The notes under the pieces: generated by a model
The model's database searches: none
Seen by the model: the letters and a program-made list of their open reading frames with translations, nothing else
What the model was told of the DNA's origin: nothing
In this document: positions 4,800 through 7,723 of the stretch, piece after piece
Numbering within the stretch: the stretch's first letter is position 1
How the letters are laid out: each line of letters opens with the position of its first letter
Made by a program: the position numbers and the translations under genes
NCBI GenBank assembly: GCA_016218635.1
Contig: JACRDJ010000167.1
Location: 1 to 7,723, forward strand
Direction of reading: 5' to 3'
Length of the DNA: 7,723 bases
Source: Candidatus Iainarchaeum sp.
Lineage (GTDB): Archaea > Iainarchaeota > Iainarchaeia > Iainarchaeales > JAFGBZ01

Positions 4800-7723
4800 T
4801 CATTGAACGTTTAGCTGAATGTTTCGCACAAAGAGGTCCACGGAGGTCCCGAAGTCATTCCATCCGGCCTCAAAAGAGGGAATGCCGCACTCCGGCGCAT
4901 TAAAGGAAACCCAGTCCGAACTGAATGAACCGTTGTTGAGCAGTTTTTCCTCGGTCTTGCAGGTGTTTCCCGCCGGCCCGGTTATCTGGAATGCGTCAAT
5001 TCCGTTGTTGATTGGGTTAGGAATTGCCTTAATGGCCCAGTTCTTTTTCCCAAAAGAGATTTCAATCCCGTTTTGGGCCGGTTCTTCCAGGTTGATCGCC
5101 AGACCGTCCCGGGAACCATTCCAGGTTCCCTTCAGGGTCACGGGCGACGCAGGAGAAGAAATTAATTCATATCCCGGTTCAGGACCGACGGTTTCATAGC
5201 TGCGGTAGAATATGGCATTGAGTCCGCTTAAGGTTAATGCGTATAGTGCGTATCTGGAATTATTTGCTTCAGGAATTTTTTTGAACCCGAATGAAAGTCC
5301 GCAGCTATAATTAGAATAGGCCTGATTAAAGGAGGAATACACATAGGGCGCATCACAGGAAATTCCATCGTGTGTTATCTGAATGGAAGGATTGCTGTTC
5401 CCGCTTAAGGCAAGCCCCCATTTCTCACCCGTGGTTTGAATGGTGGCGGTTCCCCCCGTCAGCGGGAACACGACATTCTGGGCGGGCAGACCTGCAAAAT
5501 CAACGCTGACCGGGTCCTTTCCGGGGGAAGTGAGAAGAATACTCCCTGCAGGAACAGTTCCTTTTCCCTTGGAAGGAGGAAGTTCGCCCGGTGACGTTGC
5601 CGGATTAGAGGGCCAAATATAATCCGAGAATGTGAACGCGGATAGTTTAAAATAGGGATCACCACCAGGGTTATCCGTTGCAGGAGGCAGAACCTCCGCC
5701 TTAAACGAAATACCGCATTTGTTGATGACTGCAGGCACGGTTACATAAACAGTTTCCTGACAGACTGACTGGTCTTTCAGTCTAAGAATCAACACGGAAT
5801 TGCCTTTATCCGATATGCGTACACTGACTGCTCCGCTGTCTGAACCGACCCGGAAATCAAAACCACTTCCAGAAGAGAGTGTGATGGCAGTTTTAGTAAA
5901 TTCCGTGAGAGCCAACGTTCTTGGTTCAGAGTCACCGTATTTGAATTCAATCATTCCGGATGAGACCGGTTTTTCAATCACGGGCATTGGTTTCATGGAT
6001 TCTTCTTTGCGGGCAGTTTCTTCAGCAGTCATGAAAACGGTTTCCGCTATTTTTTTATCCACGCACATCAGACAGCCCAGAATGGTTGAGCAGGAAGCGC
6101 AAGGGCTTTCGGTGAGAGTGATTTCAAGGGAGTCTTCGGCCAGCGGGGGAGCAATAGCGAAGTCTTTGAGAAGCGCGAAATGAACCGTGTATTTTCCGGG
6201 GCCAGCCCGCCAATTTGCATTGACTGAACTTATGTCCTGGCCGGAAACGGTTACTATTGAAAGCTTGTTTTGGGCGTCATAAAAAAAGGATTTTATGTCT
6301 TTAGACGCTGAACTGACAACCGTCCAAGAGCATAAAATGCCCTTTTCTCCGCAGACCGGAACCGTTCCATTAACAGTGGCCGTGAAATCAATCTGCATTT
6401 TCGGCGAGTAAGCAAACGTGGTTTGAGTGGGTTGAGTGATCTTTGCAGTGACAACAGGCGTTTCGCCCGACTGGCATTGGTTGATGATCCGGGCCGCATC
6501 CGTAATGGTGTCCGAAGCAGCATAGGCTCCGGTTTCACTGGTTTGGATGACCGCATAATACCGGAGGTCCGGGTCAAGGCGTTCATTCAGGGAGTCAATG
6601 TATTCATTGAATTCCTGCAGCGTGTATTCGGCGTTTGCTTGGAGGGCTCCAAAGGGTTTCCATTTTTGGCCGACACCCAATGAATCATTACCAGACAAGG
6701 GGTAGTTTTCTCCCTTAATGGTCTTCGACATTGTTTTTTGGGCGGCATAATTCACGGGCAGTGCTTCCCCGGAAACATACCCTGTGGGTTTTTCCGGGTT
6801 CGCGTTTCCGGCATTCACTAAAACAAACCAGCGGTCGCGGTGCGCGTCCTTCCATTCCTTGTTGGTGAAGCCATCCGCTTTTTTCACGTTGTCGGGGCCG
6901 GTCAGATGATCGGTTTCCGCGGGTGCCAGCACCCAGATTTCCAGCACGTTGAATTTTTTTCCGTTCACGTAATCCACGGTCAAAGAATCCATGTCGGCGA
7001 GCTTGAACGGGCCGGCCGCCTTGCAGGAAGCGGTGACAGCGGTTATTTTGAAACCCTGTTCGGTAGGAGCTGTTTCAGCGGATTTATTGACGGTGAAAGT
7101 GATTTCCGGCGAAACAACTTCGGGTTTTCCGGGGGATTTGGGGGTGAGTTTGAAAATAATTTTTTTGGGTGTAACGGTATAATTCCATCCCCCTTCAGTT
7201 ACAGAGATTTTTCTACTATTATCAAATTCGAACCATGACCCAGAGTTGAACCAAAACCACCCGCAGTCATATTCTTTTCCGCATTCAAACCCTTCAATTC
7301 CTTCCACTTTTGCATTAAAATTAATCACCATAGGCTCGTCTCCGGCCGGCAAAGTGAATTCCTGTCCACTTATCGGAGTGGTGATGGAAAGTGTGATTCC
7401 GGCTAAAGCCCCTTCAGCTGCTTTGCGGGCATCTTCTCGCTGTTGTCTTGCCTTTTCAGCGGTTTCTCTAAGGAAGTCAGCAAAAGATTTTTTCGAAACT
7501 GCACTGTTAATGTTAATGTTGTGAAACTGAAAAGAAATGGAAAAGAGACCTTCCGTTTCAATTTCGAATGAGATTCCGCACTTGGCGGAATTAAATGCCG
7601 TGTTGGTAACTGAACCGATTTTGGCGGGCGGAAGAATTTCCTCGCATGAAGGAACGGTTTCAGAACCAGTAAACGTGCTGACCCGGAAGCCTAAATTAGA
7701 CCAATCACCGGGGTGAGGGAAAA
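4800..7723 (-). CDS. Large modular extracytoplasmic protein, N-terminus outside window
   Basis: The frame is open from the window edge to TGA at 4800-4802, giving 973 residues (numbered from the edge). The TTG at 7350-7352 is not a start, because recognisable domain sequence continues upstream of it. Layout: Cys-pair module (about 7-70; C26, CGISF 48-52); helical, charged linker (about 74-102); Ig-like domain (about 105-213; Cys147 and Cys153 followed by a Trp); an unrecognised domain rich in aromatic and acidic residues (about 220-418); second Ig-like domain (about 425-537; Cys457, Cys464, Trp466); C-x2-C-x5-C-x2-C (541-553); helical linker (about 555-575); then three Cys-pair modules (C654/C669, C789/C807, C921/C945). 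Several N-x-S/T sequons, the Cys pairs and the Ser/Thr/Asn/Gly-rich beta-sandwich character indicate an exported protein. There is no C-terminal membrane anchor, so any anchor or signal peptide must be at the missing N-terminus. A surface-layer, adhesin or fibre role is inferred; no catalytic domain is recognised. Confidence 0.8.
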   Translation of the reverse strand, partial: FPHPGDWSNLGFRVSTFTGSETVPSCEEILPPAKIGSVTNTAFNSAKCGISFEIETEGLFSISFQFHNININSAVSKKSFADFLRETAEKARQQREDARKAAEGALAGITLSITTPISGQEFTLPAGDEPMVINFNAKVEGIEGFECGKEYDCGWFWFNSGSWFEFDNSRKISVTEGGWNYTVTPKKIIFKLTPKSPGKPEVVSPEITFTVNKSAETAPTEQGFKITAVTASCKAAGPFKLADMDSLTVDYVNGKKFNVLEIWVLAPAETDHLTGPDNVKKADGFTNKEWKDAHRDRWFVLVNAGNANPEKPTGYVSGEALPVNYAAQKTMSKTIKGENYPLSGNDSLGVGQKWKPFGALQANAEYTLQEFNEYIDSLNERLDPDLRYYAVIQTSETGAYAASDTITDAARIINQCQSGETPVVTAKITQPTQTTFAYSPKMQIDFTATVNGTVPVCGEKGILCSWTVVSSASKDIKSFFYDAQNKLSIVTVSGQDISSVNANWRAGPGKYTVHFALLKDFAIAPPLAEDSLEITLTESPCASCSTILGCLMCVDKKIAETVFMTAEETARKEESMKPMPVIEKPVSSGMIEFKYGDSEPRTLALTEFTKTAITLSSGSGFDFRVGSDSGAVSVRISDKGNSVLILRLKDQSVCQETVYVTVPAVINKCGISFKAEVLPPATDNPGGDPYFKLSAFTFSDYIWPSNPATSPGELPPSKGKGTVPAGSILLTSPGKDPVSVDFAGLPAQNVVFPLTGGTATIQTTGEKWGLALSGNSNPSIQITHDGISCDAPYVYSSFNQAYSNYSCGLSFGFKKIPEANNSRYALYALTLSGLNAIFYRSYETVGPEPGYELISSPASPVTLKGTWNGSRDGLAINLEEPAQNGIEISFGKKNWAIKAIPNPINNGIDAFQITGPAGNTCKTEEKLLNNGSFSSDWVSFNAPECGIPSFEAGWNDFGTSVDLFVRNIQLNVQ
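6063..6101 (-). other. C-x2-C-x5-C-x2-C cluster in the surface protein
   Basis: Residues CASCSTILGCLMC lie between the second Ig-like domain and a helical linker. Four cysteines in 13 residues have the spacing of a metal-binding knuckle, but in an exported protein they could equally be two disulfides. This is the only such cluster in the visible protein. Confidence 0.6.

Noticed and set aside
7350..7352. TTG as the start of the large surface protein
   Set aside because: The same frame stays open to the window edge and encodes Ig-like and Cys-module sequence upstream, so the gene is truncated by the window rather than starting here.
1..7723. CRISPR arrays, insertion sequences or an origin
   Set aside because: No regularly spaced direct repeats, transposase-like frames, terminal inverted repeats or iteron clusters were seen.

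Overview
The window looks archaeal, most plausibly from a small-genome DPANN-type lineage, although I cannot name the lineage from sequence alone. Three things point that way. Two tRNA genes lack an encoded CCA tail. Several genes have TATA-like boxes centred about 26-28 bases upstream of the start codon, which implies leaderless or near-leaderless transcripts. The two toxin/antitoxin-like pairs include small proteins of types I associate with archaea. Shine-Dalgarno sequences (AGGAGG) appear only where a leader is present.

Left part (1-3386, plus strand): a type II tRNA-Leu(CAA), then cysS (cysteinyl-tRNA synthetase, bacterial-type motif spacing), then a KefB-like CPA2 cation/proton antiporter with a C-terminal RCK_N nucleotide-binding domain. 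Both proteins carry all the expected family motifs and appear intact.

Middle part (3387-4800): a short region of compact elements. A possible tiny transcription unit at 3395-3535 has a TATA-like box, a near-perfect Shine-Dalgarno, an 11-codon Cys/Gly-rich reading frame and a hairpin plus T-tract terminator. It is followed on the minus strand by a ribbon-helix-helix antitoxin and RelE/ParE toxin pair with a palindrome in its promoter. Next comes tRNA-Trp(CCA) on the minus strand, sharing a symmetric TATA box with a divergent RelE-like gene on the plus strand. Facing that gene, and overlapping its stop codon tail to tail, is a 47-residue antitoxin-like gene (4594-4737) with its own promoter. 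This convergent toxin/antitoxin-like arrangement is the most unusual feature of the window.

Right part (4800-7723, minus strand): the C-terminal 973 residues of a large extracytoplasmic protein whose N-terminus lies beyond the window. It is built of repeated beta-rich modules: two Ig-like domains with a short Cys pair, and four modules carrying a Cys...CG(I/L)SF-type signature. These are separated by short helical linkers and one C-x2-C-x5-C-x2-C cluster. Its function is unknown; a surface-layer or adhesin-like role is an inference from architecture.
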